From positions 3,155-67,154 of the forward strand of contig CAYJHQ010000013.1 of the NCBI GenBank assembly GCA_964369775.1: a DNA stretch of 64,000 nucleotides, given 5' to 3'. Under the pieces are notes generated by a model. It had not been told where the DNA came from, searched no databases, and saw only the letters and a program-made list of their open reading frames with translations. The DNA comes from CAUPWF01 sp964369775. Lineage in GTDB: Bacteria > Bacillota > Clostridia > Lachnospirales > Lachnospiraceae. Made by a program: the position numbers and the translations under genes. The stretch's first letter is position 1, and the number at the start of each line of letters is the position of its first letter. Positions 32,564 through 41,586 of this stretch are shown here, one piece after another.

Positions 32564-33574
32564 ATGAAGACAGTTTTTATTACAGGAGCAACAGGTTATA
32601 TCGGAAGCCATACTTGTGTGGAATTACTAGCTGATGGATATGAGGTAGTTGGGTTAGATAACTTTAGCAATAGTAAAAAAGAGGTATTGGATAAGATTGA
32701 GGAGATTGCAGGGAAGCAGATTAAATTTTATGAAGGTGATATGCTAGATGAGGTATTACTAGATAAAATTTTTACAGAGCATAAGATAGATATGGTAATA
32801 GACTTTGCAGCATATAAGGCAGTAGGTGATAGTGTGAGCAAGCCAGTTGAATACTATATTAATAACGTGAGTAGTGTATTAACACTATTAACGGTGATGA
32901 AAAAGCATGATATAAAATCAATGGTATTTAGTAGCAGTGCAACGGTGTACGGAGATGCGAAGACTATGCCTATCACAGAAGAGTTTCCAACAGGTGGAAC
33001 GACAAACCCATATGGAACAAGTAAGTTGTTCGTAGAGCAAATCCTAAAAGATTTATATAAATCAGATGAGACATTTAACATCTGTATCTTGAGATACTTT
33101 AATCCAGTAGGAGCACATAGTAGTGGATTAATCGGGGAAGATCCTAACGGAATCCCAGCTAACTTGATGCCGTTTATTGGGAAAGTGGCAATTGGAGAGT
33201 TGGAATGTTTGAGCGTGTTTGGAAGTGATTATGATACAAAAGATGGAACAGGGGTAAGAGATTATATCCACGTGGTAGATTTGGCGAAGGCTCACGTAAA
33301 AGGGGTAGAGAAATTACTAAGAGAGAAAAAAGGATTATACATCTACAATTTAGGGACTGGATCAGGCTACAGTGTATTAGAGATGATTAAATCATTCGAA
33401 GAAGCAAATGGAGTGAAAGTGAATTATAAAATTGTAGAAAGAAGACCTGGAGATGTAGATAAATGCTATGCAGATAGCACACTTGCACTTAAAGAACTCG
33501 GATGGGAAGCAAAGCTTGGGATTGAAGAGATGTGCAGAGATTCTTATCAATATGCAGTAAATGCAAAAAAATAA
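32564..33574 (+). CDS. galE: UDP-glucose 4-epimerase
   Basis: A 336-residue short-chain dehydrogenase/reductase that interconverts UDP-galactose and UDP-glucose with NAD. FITGATGYIGSHTCVELL is the NAD-binding Rossmann motif, FSSSATVYG holds the catalytic Ser/Thr region, and YGTSK gives the Tyr-Lys pair. RYFNPVGAH and the C-terminal GWEAK are also typical of GalE. GAGGAGGAATAAGA stands before the ATG. It is coupled to the nucleotidyltransferase gene and next to an alpha-galactosidase unit, so it probably serves galactose catabolism and UDP-sugar supply. Confidence 0.95.
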   Translation: MKTVFITGATGYIGSHTCVELLADGYEVVGLDNFSNSKKEVLDKIEEIAGKQIKFYEGDMLDEVLLDKIFTEHKIDMVIDFAAYKAVGDSVSKPVEYYINNVSSVLTLLTVMKKHDIKSMVFSSSATVYGDAKTMPITEEFPTGGTTNPYGTSKLFVEQILKDLYKSDETFNICILRYFNPVGAHSSGLIGEDPNGIPANLMPFIGKVAIGELECLSVFGSDYDTKDGTGVRDYIHVVDLAKAHVKGVEKLLREKKGLYIYNLGTGSGYSVLEMIKSFEEANGVKVNYKIVERRPGDVDKCYADSTLALKELGWEAKLGIEEMCRDSYQYAVNAKK

Positions 33575-33627
33575 CATGACTGCCAAGGCAAGCACATACA
33601 ATGGTAAAAACAGCATGGGGTTTGCGC

Positions 33628-34215
33628 ATGAATTATCTTTGGGCAGGAATGATAATAATAGGAGTAGTGTATAGCATTTTTACAGGAAATGTAGAGAGTA
33701 TAACGGATGCAGCACTTGACTCGGCAGGGGATGCCATCACACTTTGTATAACAATGACAGGTGTGATGGCTTTTTGGATGGGATTAATGGAAATTGCGGC
33801 AAAAGCAGGGGTGATAGAATCCTTGTCAAAAACGTTAGAACCATTTATCAACTGGTTATTTCCAAGACTTAAAGAAGAATACGTGGCAAAAGAGTATATT
33901 GCTACAAATATGGTGGCAAATTTCTTGGGACTGGGGTGGGCGGCGACTCCGGCAGGACTAAAAGCTATGGAAGAACTGGCAAAATTGCTTCCGCCTACAA
34001 AAAACAATATCCGCTATGCAAGCGATGAAATGTGCACTTTCCTTGTTATAAATATTTCGTCGCTACAGTTAATCCCTATCAATATAATTGCCTATCGGAC
34101 ACAGTATGGAAGTGTGAATCCGACAGGAATTGTGGGGAGTGCAATTATAGCAACAACTGCAAGTACGATAGCTGGAATCCTATTTTGTAAATGTATGACT
34201 AGGAGGAACAAATGA
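33628..34215 (+). CDS. spmA: Spore maturation protein A
   Basis: A 195-residue membrane protein of the nucleoside-recognition/gate domain family. SpmA and SpmB act together in spore-core dehydration in Bacillus and Clostridium. The segment NYLWAGMIIIGVVYSIFTGNVE starts the protein, and GLGWAATPAGLKAMEELAK is the conserved loop. I prefer the ATG at 33628 (MNYLWAG), with GGGG seven bases upstream, over an ATG at 33601 without a ribosome site. It is followed directly by spmB. Together they show that the organism forms endospores. Confidence 0.88.
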   Translation: MNYLWAGMIIIGVVYSIFTGNVESITDAALDSAGDAITLCITMTGVMAFWMGLMEIAAKAGVIESLSKTLEPFINWLFPRLKEEYVAKEYIATNMVANFLGLGWAATPAGLKAMEELAKLLPPTKNNIRYASDEMCTFLVINISSLQLIPINIIAYRTQYGSVNPTGIVGSAIIATTASTIAGILFCKCMTRRNK

Positions 34216-34216
34216 T

Positions 34217-34738
34217 ATGGTAGAAGTATTAAATGTAGCTTCACAAATTATTGTTCCGATGATTATTGTAGGAGTGGTTTCGTACGGACTATTTATGAAG
34301 GTGGCAGTGTATGATACCTTTATAGAAGGAGCAAAGAAAGGATTTACTACAGTATTTCATATTATGCCGACGTTAGTAGGACTTATGATTGCGGTTGGGA
34401 TTTTGCGGCAATCCGGGTTTTTAGAATTTCTAGCAAGAAAAATCAGCTTTATTACAGAGCAAATCAATTTTCCAGCAGATTTGGTGCCACTTGTAATCGT
34501 GAAAATGTTTTCATCTTCAGCAGCTACTGGTCTATTACTAGATCTGTATCAACAATATGGAACAGACTCTTTTCTCGGGAAGAGCGCTTCTATTATGATG
34601 AGTAGCACAGAAACTATATTTTATACGATGAGTATCTATTTTTTGACAGCAAAAGTAAGCAAAACGAGATGGACATTTTCAGGAGCTTTGGTAGCAACTT
34701 TGGTAGGAGTTGTGACCAGTGTACTCCTTGGTAGGTAG
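34217..34738 (+). CDS. spmB: Spore maturation protein B
   Basis: A 173-residue membrane partner of SpmA, starting two bases after the spmA stop with AGGAGGAACAAA upstream. ASQIIVPMIIVGVVSYG begins the chain, and FIEGAKKGFTTVFHIMPTLVGLMIAVGILR is the conserved gate region of the family. The MKVAVYDTF and SSTETIFYT elements also fit. It acts in the forespore or mother-cell membrane during core dehydration, as known from B. subtilis. Confidence 0.9.
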   Translation: MVEVLNVASQIIVPMIIVGVVSYGLFMKVAVYDTFIEGAKKGFTTVFHIMPTLVGLMIAVGILRQSGFLEFLARKISFITEQINFPADLVPLVIVKMFSSSAATGLLLDLYQQYGTDSFLGKSASIMMSSTETIFYTMSIYFLTAKVSKTRWTFSGALVATLVGVVTSVLLGR

Positions 34739-34878
34739 AACTGTAGAAAGTTCGAAAAGTGAATATTGTCATGTTTTTTTCCTTTATCCCACGAGAAATT
34801 TTGAAATTGGGGAGATATAATAACATCATGAAGAGAACCACAGGTTTTGAAAGTGGCTATATTAAGGAGGAAAATATA

Positions 34879-36672
34879 ATGGCAAAGAGTAGATTAATAG
34901 GTGATTACCCAGTGATTGGAATTCGTCCAACAATTGATGGAAGAAGAGGATTCCTTGATGTTAGAGGATCATTAGAAGAGCAGACAATGGGAATGGCAAA
35001 AGCAGCAGCAGACTTATTTGTGAAGAACTTAAAGTATTCTAACGGTGAGCCAGTAAATGTTGTAATTGCGGACACTACAATCGGTGGTGTAGCAGAGGCA
35101 GCAGCTTGCGCAGATAAATTTAGAAAAGCGGGAGTGGACATTACTGTTACAGTTACACCATGTTGGTGTTACGGTGCAGAGACTATGGATATGGATAAAA
35201 GCACTATCAAAGCAGTGTGGGGATTAAATGGAACAGAGAGACCTGGGGCAGTTTACCTTGCATCTGTACTTGCGACACATGCACAAAAAGGATTACCAGC
35301 ATTTGGAATCTACGGACACGATGTACAAAATGTAGGAGAGACAGATATTCCAGAAGACGTAGTGACTAAGTTATTGCGCTTTGGTAGGGCGGCAGTTGCA
35401 GCAGCTACTATGAGAGGAAAGTCATATTTGCAAATCGGATCTGTTTGTATGGGAATCGGTGGATCAATTATTGACCCTCAATTCTTAGAAGAATACTTGG
35501 GAATGAGAGTAGAATCAGTTGATGAGGTAGAGATTATCCGTCGTATGACAGAAGGAATCTATGATGAAGCAGAATTCCAAAAAGCACTAGCGTGGACAAA
35601 AGAGAAGTGTGCAATTGGATTTGATAAGAACCCACCAGAGGTTCAAAAGTCTGAAGAAGAAAAAGAAGCAGATTTAGAATTCGTAGTGAAAATGATGTGT
35701 ATCATTAAAGACATGATGAATGGAAATCCAAATCTTCCAAAAGGATGCGAGGAAGAAATGCAAGGTCACAATGCTATTGCGGGAGGATTCCAAGGGCAGA
35801 GACAATGGACAGATTTCTATCCAAATGCAGATTACCCAGAAGCGTTGATGTGTACTTCATTCGACTGGGAAGGTGTAAGAGAGCCTTATATTTTAGCTAC
35901 AGAAAATGACGTATTAAACGGAATTAGTATGCTATTTGGAAAATTGTTAACAAATTCAGCGCAGATGTTCTCAGATGTACGTACATATTGGAGCCCAGAA
36001 GCTGTTAAGAAAAATACAGGATATGACTTGGTTGGAAAGGCTAAAGAGTCAGATGGATTTATTCACTTGATTAACTCAGGGGCATCTTGCTTAGATTTCT
36101 GTGGAGAAGCTACTGATGAAAATGGTGTAAAAATGGTGAAGCCTTGGTATGAAGTGACTGAAGAGGATACAGAAGCGATCCTTAAGGCTACTACATGGAA
36201 TGCTGCGGACAACGGATACTTTAGAGGAGGCGGTTATTCTTCAAGATTCCAAACTAAAGCGGAAATGCCAGTGACAATGGTGAGATTAAACCTGATTAAA
36301 GGATTAGGCCCAGCACTTCAAATTGTAGAAGGATATACAGTGGAGCTTCCAGATGAGGTTGCAGATAAATTGTGGAAGAGAACAGATTATACTTGGCCTT
36401 GTACTTGGTTTGCACCAAGACTTACAGGAGAAGGTGCTTTTAAATCAGCTTATGACGTAATGAACAATTGGGGAGCAAACCATGGCTCTATCAGTTACGG
36501 ACATAATGGTGCGGACTTCATCACAATGGCATCTATGTTACGTATTCCAGTTTGCATGCACAATGTAGAAGAAAAAGACATTTACAGACCAGCAGCATGG
36601 AATGCATTTGGAATGGAAAAAGAAGGTCAAGATTATAGAGCTTGCGAGACATATGGACCGCTTTATAAATAA
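34879..36672 (+). CDS. fucI: L-fucose isomerase
   Basis: A 597-residue enzyme that converts L-fucose to L-fuculose (and may act on D-arabinose), within the usual 590-600 range. The N terminus LIGDYPVIGIRPTIDGRRGFLDVRGSLEEQT is typical. The Mn-binding site residues lie in the SVCMGIGGSI and QGQRQWTDFYPN regions and near SYGHNGADF. The start at 34879 has AAGGAGG nine bases upstream; 40 codons of open frame before it look non-coding. TATAAT at about 34819 is a possible -10 box. No kinase or aldolase follows, so the rest of the pathway is elsewhere. Confidence 0.93.
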   Translation: MAKSRLIGDYPVIGIRPTIDGRRGFLDVRGSLEEQTMGMAKAAADLFVKNLKYSNGEPVNVVIADTTIGGVAEAAACADKFRKAGVDITVTVTPCWCYGAETMDMDKSTIKAVWGLNGTERPGAVYLASVLATHAQKGLPAFGIYGHDVQNVGETDIPEDVVTKLLRFGRAAVAAATMRGKSYLQIGSVCMGIGGSIIDPQFLEEYLGMRVESVDEVEIIRRMTEGIYDEAEFQKALAWTKEKCAIGFDKNPPEVQKSEEEKEADLEFVVKMMCIIKDMMNGNPNLPKGCEEEMQGHNAIAGGFQGQRQWTDFYPNADYPEALMCTSFDWEGVREPYILATENDVLNGISMLFGKLLTNSAQMFSDVRTYWSPEAVKKNTGYDLVGKAKESDGFIHLINSGASCLDFCGEATDENGVKMVKPWYEVTEEDTEAILKATTWNAADNGYFRGGGYSSRFQTKAEMPVTMVRLNLIKGLGPALQIVEGYTVELPDEVADKLWKRTDYTWPCTWFAPRLTGEGAFKSAYDVMNNWGANHGSISYGHNGADFITMASMLRIPVCMHNVEEKDIYRPAAWNAFGMEKEGQDYRACETYGPLYK

Positions 36673-36687
36673 TATAGAGATATGCGA

Positions 36688-36713
36688 ACAGCTGCCAAAA
36701 GGCGGCTGTTTTT
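36688..36713 (+). terminator. Terminator after fucI
   Basis: ACAGCTGCC (36688-36696) pairs with GGCGGCTGT (36701-36709) around AAAA, followed by T residues. Confidence 0.85.
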
Positions 36714-36819
36714 GCTATAAAAAGAAAAAACACATATATTTCTCAATAAATATGAAAAATGTATGAAATAGAGTGCATTTCTAGAAGAAATTTGATATTA
36801 TGTGATTATAATACGATTC

Positions 36820-36849
36820 TTGTATTTAAATATAAGTTTGAGTTATAAA
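36820..36849 (+). promoter_or_regulatory. Candidate promoter of the pilus locus
   Basis: TTGTAT (36820-36825), 17-18-base spacer, TTATAA/TATAAA (36843-36849). The leader to pilB would be very short, so the TATAAT near 36806 is an alternative -10 box. No c-di-GMP riboswitch signature is visible in the leader. Confidence 0.4.
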
Positions 36850-36868
36850 GTTAGGGGGATTTTAGCTA

Positions 36869-38572
36869 ATGAGTGGAGATTACAGAAGGTTTAAGCTGGG
36901 TGATTTACTAGTGTTACAAGGAGTCATTACAGATGAGCAGCTTGAAAAAGCCTTAGTACAGCAGAAAAAGACGAATCAAAAAATTGGAGACTGTCTCATT
37001 GAGATGGGACTAGTGACTGACAATGATATAGCAGATGTGTTAGAAGTACAACTGGGAATCCCACGCATTCATCTAAGAGGAATTGGAATATCGCAGGATA
37101 TTATCTCTTTAGTAAATGGCTCGGTGTTAAGAAAACACAATGTATTGCCGATAGAGTACAGTGAAGGGAATTCGAACGTATTAGTACTTGCGATGTCTAA
37201 CCCGCTTGACATGGTTGCACAAGATGACATCTCAATTATCACAAACTGCCTAGTAGAACCGCGCGTTGCTACTATGGGAGAGATTAATGCAATCCTAGAT
37301 AAACACTTTGGTTCAGGAGAAGCGATGAATGCTGCGGAGCAGTATTCAAAAGAAAGAGAGCAATACCTACAACAAATTGAAGCAGCAGAGGCGGCACAAG
37401 AGGCCGAGGTTGAAAATGCTCCAATTGTGCAATTGGTTCGCTCTATTATCGAACAGGCCGTCCGCCAAAGAGCTAGTGATATACACTTTGATGCATTAGA
37501 AAAACAAATAAGAATCCGCTATCGAATCGACGGAGTATTAATAGAAAAGATGCTTTATGATATTAATCTTTTACCAGCGATGGTTACGCGTATTAAAATT
37601 ATGGGTGGTATGGATATCTCAGAGAGAAGAAAGCCACAAGATGGAAGATTTTCTATCGTGGTAGACCGTGCTGATTATGATGTACGTGTATCGGTGCTAC
37701 CTTCTAGCTTTGGAGAAAAAATAGTTATGCGTATTGCTTCAGCGACTGGGTTTACTGTATCTAAGGCGAATCTAGGAATGTCAGAAGAGGATATGAAGAA
37801 ATTTGAGCATATATTAAGAAATCCAAATGGCATTATTCTGATTACAGGGCCAACAGGTAGTGGAAAGTCGACAACATTATATACTGCGCTTTCTGAGTTG
37901 AATACAGAAGAAGTAAATATTATAACAGTAGAAGATCCAGTAGAGGCCAACATTGCAGGTATTAATCAGGTGCAAGTAAATGTAAAAGCAGACCTAACAT
38001 TTGCATCAGCGCTTCGTTCGATTTTACGACAAGATCCAGACATCATCATGGTAGGAGAGATTCGAGATTATGAGACAGCAACGATTGCGGTACAAGCTTC
38101 TATTACAGGGCATCTCGTTATCAGTACACTACATACAAATAGTTCAGCGGCAACAGTTAGTCGTCTTCTCGATATGGGAGTAGAACCTTATTTATTGGCA
38201 GATTCTCTTGCAGGAATTATCGCGCAAAGACTGGTTAGAAAACTTTGTAACAGTTGCCGAAAGCCTAGAGAAGCAACAAGCATGGAAAAAGAAGTGCTTG
38301 GTGTCCCAAATGCTGAATCAGCAACGGTATATGATGCAGTTGGATGCCCACTATGCGGAGAGGTAGGTTTCTATGGACGAATAGGTGTCTACGAGATTAT
38401 GGAAGTGACACAAGAGTTAAAGAACATAATAGTGACAAAAGGGTCTACAGAGGATATAAAAAAATCTGCAATAGATCAAGGGATGAATTCCTTGAGAATG
38501 AGTGCAGCAAAATATGTATTAGATGGAGTGACGACGGTTGATGAGTTATTTAAGGTGTCGTTTGAGGAATAG
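36869..38572 (+). CDS. pilB: Type IV pilus extension ATPase PilB
   Basis: A 567-residue hexameric ATPase that drives pilus polymerisation at the inner face of the membrane. Residues 9-32 and 38-61 form two 24-residue MshEN-type motifs (KLGDLLVLQGVI and KIGDCLIEMGLV starts) with a 5-residue linker. This is the 24-5-24 layout known to bind c-di-GMP in MshE-like ATPases. Walker A ITGPTGSGKSTT, the Asp box VEDPVEAN, Walker B DIIMVGEIRD and a tetracysteine zinc module (CNSC...CPLC) follow. GGGGGA precedes the ATG. It leads the operon with pilT and pilC. Confidence 0.93.
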   Translation: MSGDYRRFKLGDLLVLQGVITDEQLEKALVQQKKTNQKIGDCLIEMGLVTDNDIADVLEVQLGIPRIHLRGIGISQDIISLVNGSVLRKHNVLPIEYSEGNSNVLVLAMSNPLDMVAQDDISIITNCLVEPRVATMGEINAILDKHFGSGEAMNAAEQYSKEREQYLQQIEAAEAAQEAEVENAPIVQLVRSIIEQAVRQRASDIHFDALEKQIRIRYRIDGVLIEKMLYDINLLPAMVTRIKIMGGMDISERRKPQDGRFSIVVDRADYDVRVSVLPSSFGEKIVMRIASATGFTVSKANLGMSEEDMKKFEHILRNPNGIILITGPTGSGKSTTLYTALSELNTEEVNIITVEDPVEANIAGINQVQVNVKADLTFASALRSILRQDPDIIMVGEIRDYETATIAVQASITGHLVISTLHTNSSAATVSRLLDMGVEPYLLADSLAGIIAQRLVRKLCNSCRKPREATSMEKEVLGVPNAESATVYDAVGCPLCGEVGFYGRIGVYEIMEVTQELKNIIVTKGSTEDIKKSAIDQGMNSLRMSAAKYVLDGVTTVDELFKVSFEE

Positions 38573-38585
38573 GGAGGAGGAATGA

Positions 38586-39641
38586 ATGAATAAGTTTACT
38601 GAACTATTGCAATTGGCAGCTGATAAGGAAGCATCAGATTTACATTTAAGTGCAGGGGTTCCACCTACTGGAAGAGTAAAAGGCAGTTTAAGAGCTCTTA
38701 CAGATCAAAAGCTTATGCCACAAGATATTACAGATATTATTGAGGAAATTATGACTCCCGAGCAAATGAAGTATCTAAAAGAAATTGGAGAGATAGATTT
38801 TGCATTTTCGGCACAATCAATCGGAAGATTTCGTATCAATGCATTTACCCAAAGAGGATCTTTTGCAGTGTCAGCTCGTGTACTTAATGCAAAGATTCCA
38901 CTGCCAGAAGAGTTAAATATTCCACAATCAGTGGTGGATATGTGCGATAAAAAAAGAGGACTAGTACTGGTGACGGGAGCGACCGGAAGTGGTAAATCTA
39001 CCACACTGGCAAGTTTGATTAACGAAATTAATGAAAAATATCCACATCACGTGTTGACGCTCGAAGATCCAATCGAGTATCTGCATCAACACAAAAGATC
39101 TATTGTTAATCAAAGGGAGCTTGGAAATGATACAAATAGCTTTCCGAATGCGCTTCGTGCAGCGTTGCGACAAGATCCGGATGTAATCCTAGTAGGAGAG
39201 ATGCGAGATTTAGATACTATTTCAATTGCAGTCACAGCTGCAGAAACAGGGCATTTGGTGTTTTCTACGCTTCACACAGTAGGGGCAGCAAATACCATAG
39301 ACCGTATTATAGATGTATTTCCGCCACACCAACAACAGCAGATTCGTACCCAGTTAGCGGATGTACTTGAGTGTGTGGTATCTCAACAGTTGATACCTAC
39401 AGCTGATGGGAAGGGGAGAGTTGCAGCATTTGAAGTCATGCTTACGAACAGTGCAGTGAAAAATAATATAAGAGAAGGCAAGACCTTCCAAATTCCATCT
39501 GTTATGTTGATGAACTCAAAGCTTGGGATGAAACAGATGGATGATGCGATATTAGAACTATATCAAAAAGGAAAGATTACTTATGATGCAGCGATTCAAT
39601 ATGCACAGGATAAGGCAGCACTTAGTAAGCGGATGTATTAA
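38586..39641 (+). CDS. pilT: Type IV pilus retraction ATPase PilT
   Basis: A 351-residue hexameric ATPase that retracts pili, giving twitching motility. Walker A VTGATGSGKSTT, Asp box LEDPIEYLH, Walker B DVILVGEMRD and the His box are in place. The C-terminal AVKNNIREGKTFQI corresponds to the AIRNLIRE motif needed for retraction, which separates PilT from PilB. It starts 13 bases after pilB with GGAGGAATGA upstream. Its presence implies dynamic pili rather than static filaments. Confidence 0.93.
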   Translation: MNKFTELLQLAADKEASDLHLSAGVPPTGRVKGSLRALTDQKLMPQDITDIIEEIMTPEQMKYLKEIGEIDFAFSAQSIGRFRINAFTQRGSFAVSARVLNAKIPLPEELNIPQSVVDMCDKKRGLVLVTGATGSGKSTTLASLINEINEKYPHHVLTLEDPIEYLHQHKRSIVNQRELGNDTNSFPNALRAALRQDPDVILVGEMRDLDTISIAVTAAETGHLVFSTLHTVGAANTIDRIIDVFPPHQQQQIRTQLADVLECVVSQQLIPTADGKGRVAAFEVMLTNSAVKNNIREGKTFQIPSVMLMNSKLGMKQMDDAILELYQKGKITYDAAIQYAQDKAALSKRMY

Positions 39642-39678
39642 ATAAATAATAAAAAAGTATAGAATGGGATGTGATAAT

Positions 39679-40896
39679 TTGGCGGTTTATTCTTATGTTG
39701 CGATAGACAAAACAGGGAAAGAGTCTAAAGGGACAGTTAACGCTAGTGCGAAAGAGCAAGTAATTAATATTATAAAATCTGAGGGGAAAATACCTGTTTC
39801 CATTTCAGAAGTGAGTAAGATGGGGAACAGAATTGAGTTAAGTGCTTTGAAAAAAAAGCCAAAACCAAGAGATATGGCAATTTTCTGTAGACAGTTTGTC
39901 AGTATTTCCTCAGCAGGTGTGCCTGTAACAGCAGCATTAGAGATGTTGACAGAGCAGACGGAGAACAAATTGCTGTCTAATGCGATTAACGAATGCAGAA
40001 TAGATATTCAATCGGGGACATCTTTTTCAGAGGCAATGACACAACACCCGAATGTATTTCCAGACTTACTGATTACAATGGTAGAAGCAGGAGAAGCAAC
40101 CGGTAGTTTGGAGACTTCCTTTGGTCGGATGGCAGAACAATTTGAAAAGGAAGCAAAGTTGAAAGGGTTGGTAAGAAAAGCTTCTGTGTATCCAATTACA
40201 ATTATATTAGTATCTATCGTGGTAGTTATGATACTTCTTGGATACGTTATCCCCCAATTTGAATCCATGCTTACAGATATGGGATCGGAGTTACCAATGA
40301 TTACATTGATAGTTATAGCAGCAAGTGAGTTTGTTCAAAGTTCTTGGTACTATATTATCTTGGTATTAGGTGGACTGGCATATTTCTTACATTCATGGGG
40401 GAAAACAGATAGCGGAAGAAGAGTATTTGGACGCATCCAATTAAGGTTGCCACTGTTCGGGAAATTAGCTGTTAAGACAGCGTCAGCAAGGATGAGTAGA
40501 ACATTAAGTACATTGATAGCAGCAGGGATTCCGCTTATCGATTGCATCGGAATTGTAGCAAATACTATGACGAACATATATTACAGAGATGCACTTATAG
40601 AGTCAAAAGAAGAAGTGGCGATGGGAACACCACTTTCGGAGAGTTTGACAAAGAGCGGAGTATTTCCACCACTTGTATGCCATATGACTAAGATTGGCGA
40701 AGAAGTCGGGGATATGGAAGGAATGCTTAATAAGCAAGCTGATTACTTTGATGAAGAAGTAGAAGTGGCAACAGGAGCACTAATGGCAGCATTAGAGCCA
40801 GCGATTATAGTAGTGCTTGCTTTGATAGTAGGAACAATTGTAATGTCAGTAATGTTTCCAATGGCAGAGATGTATGCAGGACTCGAAGGAATGTAA
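39679..40896 (+). CDS. pilC: Type IV pilus platform protein PilC
   Basis: A 405-residue inner-membrane platform protein that connects the ATPases to the growing pilus. It has the two GspF domains (about 70-190 and 275-395), each with the FxRQ(F/L)- and E.GE-type motifs (FCRQFVSISSAGVP, VEAGEATGSLE, MTKIGEEVGDMEG), and three hydrophobic helices. I chose the TTG at 39679, giving (M)AVYSYVAIDKTGKE as in relatives, with GGGATG seven bases upstream. An in-frame ATG at 39664 has no ribosome site. Confidence 0.9.
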   Translation: MAVYSYVAIDKTGKESKGTVNASAKEQVINIIKSEGKIPVSISEVSKMGNRIELSALKKKPKPRDMAIFCRQFVSISSAGVPVTAALEMLTEQTENKLLSNAINECRIDIQSGTSFSEAMTQHPNVFPDLLITMVEAGEATGSLETSFGRMAEQFEKEAKLKGLVRKASVYPITIILVSIVVVMILLGYVIPQFESMLTDMGSELPMITLIVIAASEFVQSSWYYIILVLGGLAYFLHSWGKTDSGRRVFGRIQLRLPLFGKLAVKTASARMSRTLSTLIAAGIPLIDCIGIVANTMTNIYYRDALIESKEEVAMGTPLSESLTKSGVFPPLVCHMTKIGEEVGDMEGMLNKQADYFDEEVEVATGALMAALEPAIIVVLALIVGTIVMSVMFPMAEMYAGLEGM

Positions 40897-40924
40897 TTGA
40901 AAAGTAACCAAGAGGGTGTATAGT
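40897..40924 (+). promoter_or_regulatory. Candidate pilA promoter
   Basis: TTGAAA (40897-40902), 16-base spacer, TATAGT (40919-40924). It begins inside the end of pilC. Transcription from about 40931 would place the left inverted-repeat arm near the 5' end of the pilA message. Confidence 0.5.
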
Positions 40925-40944
40925 AAAGAAGACAAAGCAAACAC

Positions 40945-40971
40945 ATCAGACATGTGATAACTCCCGCTTAT
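40945..40971 (+). repeat. Left arm of the inverted repeat flanking pilA
   Basis: This 27-base arm begins ATCAGACATG and ends CCCGCTTAT. Its reverse complement lies at 41578-41604 with two differences (positions 40955 and 40962). It lies in the pilA leader. Confidence 0.85.
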
Positions 40972-40986
40972 ATTAATAAGGCGGAG
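40961..40986 (+). other. Hairpin in the pilA leader
   Basis: CTCCCGCTTAT (40961-40971) pairs with ATAAGGCGGAG (40976-40986) at 9 of 11 positions around ATTA. It shares bases with the left arm of the flanking repeat, so the hairpin and a long-range pairing would exclude each other. Confidence 0.45.
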
Positions 40987-41016
40987 AAAAAAGAAAAAAT
41001 AAAAAGGAGAAACGAA

Positions 41017-41511
41017 ATGATGAAATTACGTGAAGCGATGAAAAAGAATCGCAAGAATAACAAAGGTTTTACATTAGTAGAGTTGATAATCGTTGTAGCG
41101 ATTATCGCAATCTTAGCAACAGTATTTGCACCGATGTATACAAGATATATCGAGGAGGCAAGAGAGACGAATGATATTAGAATGGGAGAGTCGGTAATGC
41201 AAGCAGCAGCTACAGCAGTGGTGGATCCAGATTTAGGAATTCCAGCTGATTCCTATTCCGTGAGTATTGATTTTAGCGGAGCTGCAGCCGCAGTAACAGT
41301 TACTTCAACGACAGGGTCAACAACAACAACGCTAACAACAGGTGGAACAACAATAAATTTCTATGATATAGTTGATAGTATCATGGACTTAAGTGCACTT
41401 GAAGTAGAGTCAGCAAACGGAAAAGGAGTCTTTGCATTTACAATAAATGCAGATACTGGAGCAATTGACCATAGTGCATCAGGTACTGGATGGGACGAAT
41501 TACTAAAATAA
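41017..41511 (+). CDS. pilA: Major type IV pilin
   Basis: A 164-residue prepilin. NNKG|FTLVELIIVVAIIAIL gives the prepilin peptidase site after Gly, with the conserved Glu5 and the hydrophobic N-terminal helix. The leader is about 21 residues and positively charged. The globular part is small and rich in Thr, Ser and Ala, with no cysteine. AAAAGGAGAAACGAA stands before the ATG at 41017. The gene has its own candidate promoter and is enclosed by a 27-base inverted repeat (40945-40971 and 41578-41604). It is processed by PilD, encoded next. Confidence 0.92.
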   Translation: MMKLREAMKKNRKNNKGFTLVELIIVVAIIAILATVFAPMYTRYIEEARETNDIRMGESVMQAAATAVVDPDLGIPADSYSVSIDFSGAAAAVTVTSTTGSTTTTLTTGGTTINFYDIVDSIMDLSALEVESANGKGVFAFTINADTGAIDHSASGTGWDELLK

Positions 41512-41549
41512 ACACAAAGGTCTACCCTAGGCCAATAATGCTCTTGATT

Positions 41550-41586
41550 CCCGCCCACCACTTTGTGGTGGGTGAGGATAAGCGGG
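41550..41586 (+). other. Strong hairpin in the pilA 3' region
   Basis: An inner stem CCACCAC/GTGGTGG (41555-41561 with 41565-41571) around TTT is capped outside by CCCGC (41550-41554) and GCGGG (41582-41586). No T run follows, so it is not a standard terminator. It may block 3' exonucleases and would leave pilA as a stable, separate message. Confidence 0.55.

Noticed and set aside
34759..34878. N-terminal extension of L-fucose isomerase
   Set aside because: The extra 40 codons have no ribosome site and are unlike the family start; the ATG at 34879 follows AAGGAGG.
36714..36868. c-di-GMP riboswitch before pilB
   Set aside because: I looked for GEMM-type conserved segments because of the pilus and GGDEF-EAL context; none is recognisable in the leader.
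40954..41016. Longer pilA start at 40954
   Set aside because: It would translate through the inverted-repeat arm and hairpin, has no ribosome site and gives an implausibly long leader.
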